Assembly: GCA_029243025.1 (NCBI GenBank)
Contig: JAQWSU010000055.1
Coordinates: 1 to 64,000, forward strand
Source: Pirellulaceae bacterium
Lineage (GTDB): Bacteria; Planctomycetota; Planctomycetia; Pirellulales; Pirellulaceae
DNA: 64,000 nt
Direction of reading: 5' to 3'
Below are positions 33,585 to 42,614 of the stretch, in pieces (the first letter of the stretch is position 1; each line of letters begins with the position of its first letter). Position numbers and translations under genes: made by a program. The notes beneath the pieces are model-generated. The model was not told the origin of the DNA. It did no database searches and was given only the letters and a program-made list of their open reading frames with translations.

Positions 33585-34781
33585 ATGAAAACGCCTGTCT
33601 ACCTGGACAATCATTCAACCACGGCGGTTGATCGTCGCGTACTCGAGGCCATGCTGCCCTATTTCTGCGAGCAGTTTGGCAATGCTGGTAGCACAAGCCA
33701 CGCGTTGGGTAGCCAAGGCAAGGAGGCTGTCGATCGGGCACGCGATCAAATTGCAACGGCGATTGGCGCCACAGATCAAGAAATTGTCTTCACGAGCGGT
33801 GCCACCGAAAGTAATAACCTTGCCATTCGTGGTGTAGCTGACGCCCTCGGGAAAAAAGGGCGACATCTGATCAGCGTAGTCACCGAGCATTCTGCGGTGC
33901 TTGATCCGCTCGAACGACTCTCACGCCGCGATTTTGAAGTGACCCTGTTGCCGGTCTATCCCAACTCGCATCTGCAAGTTGGGCAGTTGGATCTGGAGCG
34001 ACTGCGAGACTCGATTCGTGATGATACGATCTTAGTCTCTGTGATGTTGGCAAATAACGAGACGGGCGTGATTCAGCCCTTGTCGGAAATCGCGGAACTC
34101 TGCCAAAGTCGAGGGGTGATTCTGCACTGTGATGCGACTCAAGCGATTGGCAAGATTCCGGTTGATCTCAATGTGATCGATATCGATCTGATGAGTTTCT
34201 CGGCACACAAGTTTTACGGTCCCAAGGGGGTCGGGGCGCTTTTTGTGCGGCGTCGGACACCGAAGGTTCGACTCGTGCCCTTGCTGGACGGAGGTGGGCA
34301 GGAAGGGGGGCGACGGAGCGGCACCCTGAACGTGCCTGGCATCGTTGGGATGGGAATCGCGATTGAACTCGCGATTCTGGAGATGTCGGCGGATACGGCC
34401 AGGGCTCGGCGGCTTCGCGATCGGCTTTATCAAGGCTTGACTGAGCAGATCTCAGATTGTCCACTGAATGGCCCTTTTCTCGATGCTGGCCAGGGCTTGG
34501 ACCGTCTGCCTGGAAATCTGAACATGGCTTTTCGATTCGTTGACGGGGAGTCATTAATGCTGAGTATGGGGGATTTGGCAGTGTCCAGCGGTAGCGCTTG
34601 TACCTCCGCTCGCCCCGAACCGAGTCACGTTTTGCGGGCTTTGGGGATCGCAGAGGATCAGGTTCGGGCTAGTCTGAGATTCGGGATTGGTCGTTTTAAT
34701 ACGGAGGAAGAGATCGAATTTGCCATCCAGACGCTGATTGCTGCCGTCGAGCGACTGCGAGATCTCAGTAGCATGGCATAA
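33585..34781 (+). CDS. Cysteine desulfurase, NifS/IscS type
   Basis: A 398-residue PLP enzyme that takes sulfur from cysteine for Fe-S clusters and thio-nucleosides. Visible: YLDNHSTTAVD start, TSGATESNN (PLP phosphate binding), DATQAIGKIPVD, SAHKFYGPKGVGALF with the Schiff-base Lys, and SSGSACTSARPEPSHVL with the catalytic Cys on the mobile loop. IscS-type enzymes serve general assembly. An A-type Fe-S carrier gene follows after 136 bp, but there is no iscU or iscR nearby. The ribosome binding site is poor. Confidence 0.93.
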   Translation: MKTPVYLDNHSTTAVDRRVLEAMLPYFCEQFGNAGSTSHALGSQGKEAVDRARDQIATAIGATDQEIVFTSGATESNNLAIRGVADALGKKGRHLISVVTEHSAVLDPLERLSRRDFEVTLLPVYPNSHLQVGQLDLERLRDSIRDDTILVSVMLANNETGVIQPLSEIAELCQSRGVILHCDATQAIGKIPVDLNVIDIDLMSFSAHKFYGPKGVGALFVRRRTPKVRLVPLLDGGGQEGGRRSGTLNVPGIVGMGIAIELAILEMSADTARARRLRDRLYQGLTEQISDCPLNGPFLDAGQGLDRLPGNLNMAFRFVDGESLMLSMGDLAVSSGSACTSARPEPSHVLRALGIAEDQVRASLRFGIGRFNTEEEIEFAIQTLIAAVERLRDLSSMA

Positions 34782-34917
34782 CTGAGGCGAGGGAATGGCT
34801 CGCTGAAGAAGTTTAATTTGGCCTAATTCCCTTCCCATTTGGTTCCGAATTGTATAATTTAGACAGTTAAGTTTGTTAAAAATCCAGCAAACCCAGTAAA
34901 TACGGGAGTGGTTCCGA

Positions 34918-35250
34918 ATGGCAATCACGCTGAGCGAACGAGCGGCAGAAGAAGTTAAACGCATTATTGTTGATCAAAAGTTGACCGAATCGACCGTCCT
35001 CCGCGTCGGTGTTTCCGGCGGTGGATGCAGTGGTTTCATGTACAAACTCGCCTTTGATGAAAACTTTGACGAAGCAAAAGATTCTCGTTTTGAGCAGCAT
35101 GGTGTCGCCGTGGTTGTGGATAAGAAGAGCGCCCTTTATTTGGACGGGACGACCGTTGATTTCTACGATGGTCTTGATAAACGCGGCTTCACGTTTGAGA
35201 ATCCAAATGCCGTGAAGTCATGCGGGTGCGGCAGCTCTTTCCAGGCCTAG
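34918..35250 (+). CDS. A-type iron-sulfur carrier protein (IscA/ErpA/SufA family)
   Basis: A 110-residue protein with the three Cys ligands in the family pattern: [13 protein letters not shown] (first Cys, about residue 37) and SCGCGSSF at the C-terminus (two Cys). The N-terminus [14 protein letters not shown] is typical. It receives or delivers Fe-S clusters. GGGAG lies about 9 nt before ATG 34918. It is downstream of the cysteine desulfurase and ends in its own terminator at 35290-35321. Members IscA, ErpA and SufA cannot be told apart from sequence alone here. Confidence 0.92.
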   Translation: MAITLSERAAEEVKRIIVDQKLTESTVLRVGVSGGGCSGFMYKLAFDENFDEAKDSRFEQHGVAVVVDKKSALYLDGTTVDFYDGLDKRGFTFENPNAVKSCGCGSSFQA

Positions 35251-35289
35251 CAAAGTGATTGCCTAGCGTTCATGAAGCACCTTGAGGTT

Positions 35290-35321
35290 GGAGGTAGTGT
35301 TTGGCTACCTCCTCTTTTTTT
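35290..35321 (+). terminator. Rho-independent terminator after the A-type carrier gene
   Basis: GGAGGTAG (35290-35297) and CTACCTCC (35305-35312) form a perfect 8-bp stem with a 7-base loop, followed by TCTTTTTTT. It closes the desulfurase-carrier unit. Its position also shows that cobL does not start at the in-frame TTG 35301, which lies in the loop. Confidence 0.92.
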
Positions 35322-35333
35322 AGGGAAAGAAAG

Positions 35334-36581
35334 TTGGCGACGGAACGACGCGTACAAATCATCGGGATTGGAGATGATGGACTGGAAGGGCTTACTTCCG
35401 CGGCCAGGGATCTGCTTGGCAGTGCCGAACTTGTCATGGGGCCGGCTGCGATTCTCTCCACGCTGGATCGCCAACAAGGATTGTTGCCGGTGCCCGGTGA
35501 CCTGAAAACGCTCGTCGAGCTTGTTAACGAGCATCAATCCAAGCAGCTTGTTGTCCTGACGACCGGCGATCCTCTTTTCTATGGTGTGGCTCGTTATCTT
35601 TGCGACAAATTGGGGAAAGATCGTTTCGAGGTGATCCCGCATGTCAGTTCGATGCAATTGGCGTTCGCCCGTGTAAAGGAAAGTTGGGACGACGCCTACT
35701 TGGTGAATCTCGCAGCTCATCCGCTCGATCGTGTGGTCGAGAAAGCGCGCTTGGCAGAGAAAGTCGGCCTGTTTACGAATGATGAGCATACCCCGCGACA
35801 GGTAGCCCGCGCTCTGCTTGGCAAACAAATCGACTACTTCACCGCTTACGTTTGCGAGAATCTCGGTTCGCCTGACGAATGCGTAACGCATGGCGAATTG
35901 CAAGATATTGCGGAGCAAGATTTTTCGTTATTGAACGTCATGATCCTCGTTCGGAAGCCGTCGATTCCGGATCGGCCCGCTGAATTAGTGGGGCAACGCC
36001 TCTTCGGAAATCCAGATAAAGTGTTTCTGCAGTCCGTGCCGAAACGTGGTCTGCTCACTCCGATGGAAGTCCGAGTTGTCGCGCTCGCCGAAATGGACCT
36101 TGGCCCCGCCAGCATCGTCTGGGATGTAGGAGCCGGAAGTGGTGCAGTCGCGATCGAAGCGGCAAGAATTGCCGCTAAGGGCGAGGTTTATGCGATTGAA
36201 ATGGACCCTGATGACCATCAACTGTTAACAGCGAACGCCGAGCGTTTCGGAGTCGGCAAGTCGCTCAAACCCGTACTTGGCCAAGCTCCTGAAGCTTGGG
36301 CGACTCTGCCTGATCCCGATACGATCTTCGTGGGAGGGACAGGGCGATCGGTCGGCAAGATCGTCGAACTGGCATTAGGTCGGCTCAAGGTAGGTGGACG
36401 ACTTGTCGTCAACGTTGGCAGTATCGACAATATTTTGGCGGTCCAAACGGCGGTCAGCTTGATTTCTGGTGAGCTTTCGGTTCGCATGATCCAGGTTTCG
36501 CAGGGGAATGACCAGCTTGATCGTCTGCGATTTGAGGCGATGAATCCCACCTTTCTCGTCAGTTTCGTCAAGCAGAAATAA
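35334..36581 (+). CDS. cobL: Precorrin-6Y C5,15-methyltransferase (CbiE-CbiT fusion)
   Basis: A 415-residue two-domain enzyme of corrin ring synthesis. The N-terminal CbiE part (about 1-205) is a tetrapyrrole methylase with IGIGDDGLEGLTSAA and TTGDPLFYGVARYL; the C-terminal CbiT part (about 225-415) has the hallmark KRGLLTPMEVR, then WDVGAGSGAVAIEAA for SAM binding and IFVGGTGRSVG. It methylates C5 and C15 and decarboxylates precorrin-6Y. The start is set at TTG 35334, after AGGGAAAG and beyond the terminator. No other cobalamin gene lies in the window, so the pathway is scattered or incomplete. Confidence 0.9.
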   Translation: MATERRVQIIGIGDDGLEGLTSAARDLLGSAELVMGPAAILSTLDRQQGLLPVPGDLKTLVELVNEHQSKQLVVLTTGDPLFYGVARYLCDKLGKDRFEVIPHVSSMQLAFARVKESWDDAYLVNLAAHPLDRVVEKARLAEKVGLFTNDEHTPRQVARALLGKQIDYFTAYVCENLGSPDECVTHGELQDIAEQDFSLLNVMILVRKPSIPDRPAELVGQRLFGNPDKVFLQSVPKRGLLTPMEVRVVALAEMDLGPASIVWDVGAGSGAVAIEAARIAAKGEVYAIEMDPDDHQLLTANAERFGVGKSLKPVLGQAPEAWATLPDPDTIFVGGTGRSVGKIVELALGRLKVGGRLVVNVGSIDNILAVQTAVSLISGELSVRMIQVSQGNDQLDRLRFEAMNPTFLVSFVKQK

Positions 36582-36678
36582 TTTGCTCGCCTTGCTTGAT
36601 TTCGGGCGGAATCTTCTCCAGTGATGCTCGCTAATTGGAGACCCGTCGCGCGATTCCATGTTGGGAAAGGATGGAAGC

Positions 36679-37416
36679 ATGAATCTCGACAACCGACCGA
36701 TGGATGTCGTTGCCGTAGGCGCTCATCCCGATGATATCGAGATTGCCTGTGGTGGAACACTCGCCCGACTGGTTCGTCAGGGCTATCGTGTTGGCATCGT
36801 TGATCTCACCGATGGTGAACCGACGCCTCGCAGTCCCGGGCCGGACGTACGTCTTGCAGAAGCTAAACGAGCTGCGGAGGTGCTTGGTGTTCACGAACGA
36901 CTCACGCTCGATTTTCCCAATCGTCGATTGTTTGATTCGTTTGAAGCGCGAGTCGCATTGGCAAAAGTGTTTCGGCGCTGGCGGCCTCAAGTTGTGATCG
37001 GTTTTGGAGATCGTACGCCCACAGCATCGCCTGATCATTGGCAGGCGATGCAAATTACCGACGCAGCCGTGTTTTACGCCAAGCTGACAAAATGGCCTGA
37101 GCACTTCGATGGGCTGCCAGAACATACGGTCTCCTCGCAACTCTACTTCAGTTTGGGAATGGAGACGACCGTGGTGAATCCTGCCATGACGCAGTTTGTT
37201 GTCGACATTGGGGATTCACTCGCGCTGAAAATGAAGAGCGTTCGCTGTTATCAGACCCAGTTTCCGCCCGAGAAAGATTTGTTCCTGAAACGAATTGAAA
37301 GCATCGCGGTTCAAGTGGGGGCAGCGGCCGGATTTCTTGCAGGGGAAACGTTTATTTCGACTCGTCCGCTGGGTGCCCCAGATCTGATGCAATTCCTTTT
37401 TCCGCCAGCAAAGTGA
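36679..37416 (+). CDS. PIG-L/LmbE family N-acetylglucosaminyl deacetylase-like protein
   Basis: A 245-residue zinc-dependent deacetylase. Motifs: [18 protein letters not shown] (metal-binding His-Pro-Asp-Asp), LTDGEPT near residue 50, and [18 protein letters not shown] with the later His. The sequence is close to BshB1-type proteins, which deacetylate GlcNAc-malate during bacillithiol synthesis, but BshA and BshC are not seen, so the substrate is open. ATG 36679 follows GGAAAGGATGGAAGC; an upstream ATG at 36658 lies before this site. It ends 21 bp from the convergent pseudouridine synthase gene. A second family member is at 50393-51157. Confidence 0.87.
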   Translation: MNLDNRPMDVVAVGAHPDDIEIACGGTLARLVRQGYRVGIVDLTDGEPTPRSPGPDVRLAEAKRAAEVLGVHERLTLDFPNRRLFDSFEARVALAKVFRRWRPQVVIGFGDRTPTASPDHWQAMQITDAAVFYAKLTKWPEHFDGLPEHTVSSQLYFSLGMETTVVNPAMTQFVVDIGDSLALKMKSVRCYQTQFPPEKDLFLKRIESIAVQVGAAAGFLAGETFISTRPLGAPDLMQFLFPPAK

Positions 37417-37437
37417 ACCCCTTCGGCGGACGCCTGA

Positions 37438-38463
37438 CTAGCGTCGTGTCGGGGGAAGTCGTTGTTGAACGTCGTCAAGAAACTTGTCGAATTCGGTTGG
37501 GAGTGGCGCTGAGAAATCAAGGCGGGCACCGCTCGTAGGGTGGTTAATCTGCAAGCGATAAGCGTGTAGTGCCATGCGATTCAGTAGGACCGCACCGCCG
37601 GGTGAGCCACGAGTGATCTGTTGTTCGGTGATCGTGCGTTGGCCTGTGTAAAGGCTGTCGCAGACGATTGGATGGCCGAGGTAGCCGAGATGCACGCGGA
37701 TTTGATGCGTTCGTCCCGTCTTGGGAAACACGTGGACGGCGGTGAATTTGCCCACACGCTGTTTCACTTCGTAAAAAGTGGACGCATCACGACTCGTTGG
37801 CTGTCCGTCTCGGACGGCCATTTTTTCTCGATGATGCGGATGCATGCCAATGGGAGCGTCGATTTGATCTCGGTCTCGGTCGATGCGGCCATGGCAGATT
37901 GCGTAGTATTCTTTTTCGACCGTTCGCTGCTCAAACTGTTTGGCGAGTTTCAAATGAGCCGAGTCATCCTTGGCGACTACGATGACTCCACTCGTGTCGC
38001 GGTCCAAGCGATGGACGATACCCGGTCTCGTCTCGCCACCGATTTGGCTCAAGCGTTCGAAATGGAACGCCAAGGCCGACGTGAGGGTTCCTTGCCAATG
38101 CCCTTTGGATGGATGCACGACCATGCCATGTGGTTTGTTGATCACAATCAGATCATCGTCTTCATGGAGTACATCTAACGGAATGTCCTCCGCTTGGGGG
38201 CCCGCATGTTCGAGGGGGAGTAATTGAACAGATGCTAAGTCATTTAAACGCATGCGATAGGAGGCTTTGCGATGGCTAGCATTCACCGTTGCCGTGCCGG
38301 AGGTAATCGTCTGACGTAATCGAACGCGACTGTGCTGAGGGATTCGCAAGGCAAGAAATGCGTCGAATCGCATGCCAACCTCGTCTGCATTGACGACGAG
38401 TTCGATGGGAGACGCTTCTGATTCAGGTGGCGAAGTCATGGAGGCTAACGCGGCTCCGGTCAT
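37438..38463 (-). CDS. RluA/RluD family 23S rRNA pseudouridine synthase
   Basis: A 341-residue enzyme. An S4 RNA-binding domain (about 20-95, RFDAFLALRIPQHSRVRLRQTI) precedes the catalytic domain with VINKPHGMVVHPS, PGIVHRLDRDTSGVIVVAK (catalytic Asp in HRLDRDTSG) and FPKTGRTHQIRVHLGYLGHPIV. This arrangement is that of RluD, which modifies helix 69 of 23S rRNA. Start at 38463 or at the in-frame ATG 38439; neither has a strong upstream site, although GGAG stands about 11 nt before the second. Confidence 0.92.
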   Translation of the reverse strand: MTGAALASMTSPPESEASPIELVVNADEVGMRFDAFLALRIPQHSRVRLRQTITSGTATVNASHRKASYRMRLNDLASVQLLPLEHAGPQAEDIPLDVLHEDDDLIVINKPHGMVVHPSKGHWQGTLTSALAFHFERLSQIGGETRPGIVHRLDRDTSGVIVVAKDDSAHLKLAKQFEQRTVEKEYYAICHGRIDRDRDQIDAPIGMHPHHREKMAVRDGQPTSRDASTFYEVKQRVGKFTAVHVFPKTGRTHQIRVHLGYLGHPIVCDSLYTGQRTITEQQITRGSPGGAVLLNRMALHAYRLQINHPTSGARLDFSAPLPTEFDKFLDDVQQRLPPTRR

Positions 38464-38583
38464 ACGTCTGGCGACGAAAGGAGGAATCGGCCGGCAGTCT
38501 TACTTTAGCAAGCGGAGGTGGCTCCTCGCTCGAAAACGCGTTGTTTGCTGACCGACTCTCCCCAGTGTGGTGGAAAGCGTTGC

Positions 38584-38778
38584 TTAAAACAACGTGTAGA
38601 TGAATGGGGCTACACCTGATCCGCTCAAGAGCACCAGTAATCCGAGCAATGCAAATGCAAGGATGATCGGGGTCAACCACCACTTTTTGTTGGTCTTCAA
38701 GAAATAAACGAACTCGCTGGCGAGCGAAGTTCGGCTTTCCGAAGCAGCGTCTTGAAAAGATTTTTCGTCGCGTTTCAT
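38584..38778 (-). CDS. DUF5989 small membrane protein
   Basis: A 64-residue protein: a charged N-terminus (MKRDEKSFQDAAS), then SEFVYFLKTNKKWWLTPIILAFALLGLLVLL, one membrane segment, and the ending GVAPFIYTLF. The KKWWL.PI and APFIYTLF phrases are the DUF5989 signature. It is found next to SxtJ-type proteins and carbamoyltransferases. ATG 38778 is used rather than 38859 because the family begins close to it. It ends a three-gene minus-strand set with 26 bp between it and the upstream SxtJ gene. The function is unknown; its likely relation to SxtK of saxitoxin clusters is inference. Confidence 0.85.
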   Translation of the reverse strand: MKRDEKSFQDAASESRTSLASEFVYFLKTNKKWWLTPIILAFALLGLLVLLSGSGVAPFIYTLF

Positions 38779-38804
38779 GGGGAATGTCCGTGTGATGGAT
38801 GATT

Positions 38805-39242
38805 CTAAGACTGACGAAAGTAGCTCTTGATATCCGAGTTGCTGTCGCGTGCCTGCCAATAGGATTTGCAGTTTCGATCGACACTCCGTTTTAATTCGTC
38901 ACGTCCGATCAGTCGAAAATAAATCGCAATTGGCGTAAATAAGCCTAGGAAAATAATAAGTAGAATCACTTCTCCAATCACTAGGCCGATCGGAAAGGCC
39001 AACATGCAGGCCCCGATAAACACGAGTCGGATTGCTTGGGGGGTCAAGAAGCTGAGGATTGCCAACAGGAGGCCTACTGCGGCAGCCGCGCCAATGACTA
39101 TCGTATTTGCTGAAGTCCATTCCGCAACGGGCGGCCGACCAGAAAAAAGAAAAGCGACGAAAGGCAACGCTGGTAACGCTGCAAATCCAAATTGTCGCAA
39201 TTGTCGGTCGGTCGGATTCCAGTTGAATTCAATCGTAGCCAT
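38805..39242 (-). CDS. SxtJ-type membrane protein
   Basis: A 145-residue membrane protein with three to four hydrophobic segments (FGFAALPALPFVAFLF, IVIGAAAAVGLLLAILSFL, IFLGLFTPIAIYF) and a C-terminal charged tail that ends DRNCKSYWQARDSN, as in the SxtJ family (N-terminal FNWNPTDRQLRQFG). SxtJ was first named from the saxitoxin cluster, where it sits beside the O-carbamoyltransferase SxtI; homologues are widespread beside NodU-type carbamoyltransferases. It lies between the carbamoyltransferase and the DUF5989 gene. The molecular role is unknown; a membrane tether for the enzyme is possible. Confidence 0.85.
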   Translation of the reverse strand: MATIEFNWNPTDRQLRQFGFAALPALPFVAFLFSGRPPVAEWTSANTIVIGAAAAVGLLLAILSFLTPQAIRLVFIGACMLAFPIGLVIGEVILLIIFLGLFTPIAIYFRLIGRDELKRSVDRNCKSYWQARDSNSDIKSYFRQS

Positions 39243-39311
39243 TAGTCTGTGAATTATCCGTAAAGTTTCGTGATCCGAAATGACGCCGCCAACGGGGGCT
39301 TAACCTGACGC

Positions 39312-41150
39312 CTAATCCAAGGGGAACTGGGAAAGATGTTTCTCACGTTGTTGGTCATCTGTTGTTTCTTGATTGGCTTTCAACACAATTGCCTTCCCCA
39401 GCACGAGCACGTCCATGTCCGTTGCCAGAAAGCAACGCAACGCATCGGCAGGTGTGCAAACAATGGGTTCACCGCGAACATTGAAGCTCGTGTTGATCAA
39501 TACGGGGCAGCCAGTCTTCGCGTGGAACTGCTCCAGCAGCTGATGCAGCAACGGATTTCGATCGGAATCCACCGTTTGGACGCGAGCTGAATAGTCGACG
39601 TGAGTGATCGCTGGCAACGTGGATCGCTCAAAATGCAATTTGTCGATACCGAAGGCTTGTTCGTATTCGGGCCCCGGGTTTTGCTGAATCTCCTTTGCGA
39701 CAGGGGCAACCAATAGCATGTAGGGGCTGTCTTCCTGGGGCCGCATCTGGAAATAGCGGTCCACTTGGTCACGGAGTACGACAGGGGCAAAGGGGCGAAA
39801 CGATTCTCTGAACTTTATTTTTAGATTCATAACCGATTGCATTTTACGGCTACGCGGATCGCCCAGTATGCTTCTCGCTCCTAAAGCACGAGGGCCAAAT
39901 TCCATTCGACCTTGGAACCAACCGACGACTTTTTCTTCCGCAAGCAATGCGGCAACTTCATCGCACATCGACTGATCGGTGGGGCAGGCTGTGTATTCGA
40001 TTCCTTCCTGATCCAGCAACTGGAAGATTTCCTCGTCTGAAAACTCTGGTCCGAGCAGTGACCCATGCTGGGCATCGCTGCTGCAAGTTGTTCGCGAATT
40101 GCCCAAAAGCTGGTGCCAAGTGAGCAGGGCCACCCCCAACGCTCCGCCAGCGTCTCCAGCAGCTGGCTGAATCCAAATCTGTTCGAACGGCGACTCTCGT
40201 AATAATCGTCCGTTGCCCACGCAGTTGAGTGCCACGCCGCCAGCCAATGTGAGCTTCTTAAGCCCCGTCAGCTTGTGGGCATGTCGCGCTGTTCGCAGCA
40301 TTACCTCTTCAGTCACCGACTGAATCGAGGCTGCTAAGTCCATCTCGCGCTGTGTGATTTTTGATTCCATCTCGCGAGGCGGACCACCGAAGAGTTGGTG
40401 GAACTTGGCAGACGTCATTGTCAGTCCCTGACAATAGTTGAAGTAACTCATGTCCAGGCGATAAGAACCATCTTCCTTGAGATCGATCAAGTGCTCCAGA
40501 ATTGCGTCTCGATAGATCGGTTCTCCGTAGGGTGCCAGCCCCATGACTTTGTATTCGCCACTGTTGACGCGAAACCCGGTGTAGTAAGTGAACGCCGAGT
40601 AAAGGAGTCCGATCGAGTGCGGAAAGCGAATTTCTTGAGTGAGTTCAAGCTTGTTGCCGTGTCCGGTCCCAATGCAGGTGGTTGCCCATTCGCCCACGCC
40701 ATCGAAGGTGATGATCGCCGCTTCGTCAAACGGAGATGGGAAAAACGCGCTGGCCGCGTGTGACTCATGATGGTCGGCGAACACGTAACGACCTTTGTAC
40801 TGACCGTGAAGGCCGCGATCCATTTCGCGCGGAAGATGCAGTTTTTGGCGAAGCCACAAAGGAATCGCCTTTCGGAAGGAGCGGTAGCCAGCGGGAGCGT
40901 AGGCGACGTAAGTTTCCAGCAGCCGCTCAAATTTCCGCAATGGCTTGTCGTAGAATCCGACGTGATCTAGCTCGCTGGCCGTCATTCCAGCTTCGCTTAA
41001 GCAATAGTCGATCGCCTGTTGGGGAAAGCCATAGTCGTGTTTCTTGCGAGTGAATCGCTCTTCCTGAGCTGCCGCTACTATCGCACCGTCTACCACCAAA
41101 GCGGCACCGGAGTCGTGATAAAAGGCTGAAATTCCAAGAATCGACGTCAT
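39312..41150 (-). CDS. NodU/CmcH-type O-carbamoyltransferase
   Basis: A protein of about 612 residues with the two-domain layout of NodU/TobZ/SxtI. The N-terminal Kae1-like domain has ILGISAFYHDSGAALV and the metal-binding pair in FADHHESHAASAFF; GVALNCVGN lies later. The C-terminal YrdC-like part includes GPRALGARSILGDPR, FRPFAPVVL and NTSFNVRGEPIVC. Such enzymes move a carbamoyl group from carbamoyl phosphate to a hydroxyl of a sugar or natural product. The start could also be ATG 41165 or TTG 41216; 41150 begins the homologous region. A perfect 9-bp inverted repeat stands just upstream. No biosynthetic cluster surrounds it. Confidence 0.92.
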   Translation of the reverse strand: MTSILGISAFYHDSGAALVVDGAIVAAAQEERFTRKKHDYGFPQQAIDYCLSEAGMTASELDHVGFYDKPLRKFERLLETYVAYAPAGYRSFRKAIPLWLRQKLHLPREMDRGLHGQYKGRYVFADHHESHAASAFFPSPFDEAAIITFDGVGEWATTCIGTGHGNKLELTQEIRFPHSIGLLYSAFTYYTGFRVNSGEYKVMGLAPYGEPIYRDAILEHLIDLKEDGSYRLDMSYFNYCQGLTMTSAKFHQLFGGPPREMESKITQREMDLAASIQSVTEEVMLRTARHAHKLTGLKKLTLAGGVALNCVGNGRLLRESPFEQIWIQPAAGDAGGALGVALLTWHQLLGNSRTTCSSDAQHGSLLGPEFSDEEIFQLLDQEGIEYTACPTDQSMCDEVAALLAEEKVVGWFQGRMEFGPRALGARSILGDPRSRKMQSVMNLKIKFRESFRPFAPVVLRDQVDRYFQMRPQEDSPYMLLVAPVAKEIQQNPGPEYEQAFGIDKLHFERSTLPAITHVDYSARVQTVDSDRNPLLHQLLEQFHAKTGCPVLINTSFNVRGEPIVCTPADALRCFLATDMDVLVLGKAIVLKANQETTDDQQREKHLSQFPLD

Positions 41151-41168
41151 GTCGTAATTTAGCATATT

Positions 41169-41189
41169 GTTCGACCGTTGCGGTCGAAC
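41169..41189. repeat. Perfect 9-bp inverted repeat before the carbamoyltransferase
   Basis: GTTCGACCG and CGGTCGAAC flank TTG. The element lies 4 to 19 bp before the possible start codons of the carbamoyltransferase, so it may be an operator or a hairpin hiding the translation start. If translation starts at TTG 41216, it would lie inside the gene. Confidence 0.6.
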
Positions 41190-41318
41190 TGCAGTTGCTG
41201 CCCTGGAAGCCACCAAGACGAACTCTTACTGCGCCAGTCGAAACAAAAGGCGCCCAACGCGGAAAGGGAAGAAGATCGTGCTGATGTCAGTTTGAAACGA
41301 ATGTAGGGCTTAATGCAC

Positions 41319-42362
41319 TCAAGGAGTATCTGCCGAGGAATCGGCCTCGGTTGCTGCTTTCTCTGCCGGCTCGGTTGCTGCTTTCTCTGCCGGCTCGGTT
41401 GCTGCTTTCTCTGCCGGCTCGGTCGCTGCTTTCTCTGCCGGCTCGGTTGCTGCTTTCTCTGCCGGCTCGGTCGCTGCGTCAGAATCAACATTGTCAGAGG
41501 CTTCTGAGCTCAATGGCGAGGTCTCAGTTTTTTCTTCCACGGATGAATTACCCGGTTGGGGTGCGTTCGCCGGATCTACCAACGGTAGAGCTTGGATATT
41601 GCTCGCTTTGGAATCTTCGTCATTGGTTCCCGTGCCGGGCACTAACTCGCCTGGGTTAGGCAGGTTGAGATTGGGTTGTTCTGGGAGGTTGGGTAGGTCC
41701 TGGAAGAGTCCTGGACGATTAAGCGGACTTTGGATCGGTTTTTGTCCAGCAAACCACTTATACCAATTCTCAACGGTAGGTTGTTTCAAAGCGTCCAACC
41801 GTTGCTGAGCAAGTTGGGCGACGATGGAACTAGGGAATTCCCCGTTAGGCTCAGAGCCCTTTACGATTTCTGAATACTTTTCCTTCGCACCGTCGAACTC
41901 TCCCAGTGCCTCCATTGCTTGGCCGGAACCGAAAATCGCACGCGGTTTGAGCATCCTCCCTTTGGAAGATTCGGCGACCTGTGCGTAGATTTGTTTGGCA
42001 TTTTCGAGACTTTCTTTGGCAGCCGACTGGTCTCGAAACAGCTGTTCGGCTCCCGTTGCCAATTCGCCGTCACCTACCGATTGGAGGGCCCACATGCCTG
42101 GTTCGGTATTTGGGAACCTATCGGCAACATCTCGAAATCTTTCGGGATTGTTGATCGCATACGCCTCAAAATACTCGGTCCAGGCATCACCTTCGCCGGT
42201 TTGGTTGCGGCCGTTCACATAGCCAACGGCGCACACAATGGTCACGGCCAATATGGCTACGCCTGCAATTGCCTTCGAGTACGGTTTGATTTTCTCGATC
42301 CATCTGGCGAGCCAGACGGCGAGTTCGTTGGTTTGAAGTTCGTGGCGTCGTTCGTTTTTCAT
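41319..42362 (-). CDS. Membrane-anchored TPR-like protein with Ala-Thr-Glu-Pro repeat tail
   Basis: A 347-residue protein. One membrane segment at about residues 33-50 (AIAGVAILAVTIVCAVGYV) follows a charged N-terminus. A helical TPR-like part (about 60-200; YFEAYAINNPERFRDVADRFP, AIFGSGQAMEALGEFDGAKEKYSEIV) resembles YfgM-like membrane TPR proteins of the envelope. Then come a Pro/Asn/Leu-rich linker (NLPEQPNLNLPNPG) and a tail of five ATEPAEKA octapeptides. The tail is low in complexity and encoded by a tandem DNA repeat. The function is not known; envelope protein quality control is a guess from the fold. Confidence 0.75.
   Translation of the reverse strand: MKNERRHELQTNELAVWLARWIEKIKPYSKAIAGVAILAVTIVCAVGYVNGRNQTGEGDAWTEYFEAYAINNPERFRDVADRFPNTEPGMWALQSVGDGELATGAEQLFRDQSAAKESLENAKQIYAQVAESSKGRMLKPRAIFGSGQAMEALGEFDGAKEKYSEIVKGSEPNGEFPSSIVAQLAQQRLDALKQPTVENWYKWFAGQKPIQSPLNRPGLFQDLPNLPEQPNLNLPNPGELVPGTGTNDEDSKASNIQALPLVDPANAPQPGNSSVEEKTETSPLSSEASDNVDSDAATEPAEKAATEPAEKAATEPAEKAATEPAEKAATEPAEKAATEADSSADTP
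41349..41468. repeat. Five tandem 24-bp repeats inside the TPR-like gene
   Basis: A 24-bp unit (GGTTGCTGCTTTCTCTGCC plus GGCTC) is repeated five times at 41349, 41373, 41397, 41421 and 41445, with GGT(T/C)GC variation in the first six bases and a partial sixth copy. It encodes ATEPAEKA on the minus strand. Near identity of the copies points to recent slippage expansion; copy number may vary between strains. Confidence 0.93.
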
Positions 42363-42614
42363 CGGAATTTCTTTCTAACAACTCGATCAGACGTTAGCAC
42401 GATTCATTTATTACGTGCAAAAACGCAGCTTTCGGATCGCAAGTATAGATGTCAAAACAGGATAGCGTCAAGGTCGGCTCTAGCCACCGACCTGTTTGAC
42501 CTGCGATAATCGAAGCGACCCCTTTGCTCGATCTGGGTTGGATTATTACGATCGGTTGATCGCGCCGGCAGAACGGCGCCGTTGGTCTTTGATGTTGCCC
42601 CGGTGTGATTTGCG

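Noticed and set aside
35301-35333. In-frame TTG 35301 as cobL start
   Set aside because: It lies in the loop of a perfect terminator and adds residues without homology; TTG 35334 has a purine-rich site upstream.
38584-41150. Saxitoxin biosynthesis cluster
   Set aside because: Only the carbamoyltransferase and its two small neighbours are present; no polyketide synthase-like SxtA, amidinotransferase or oxygenase genes are visible.
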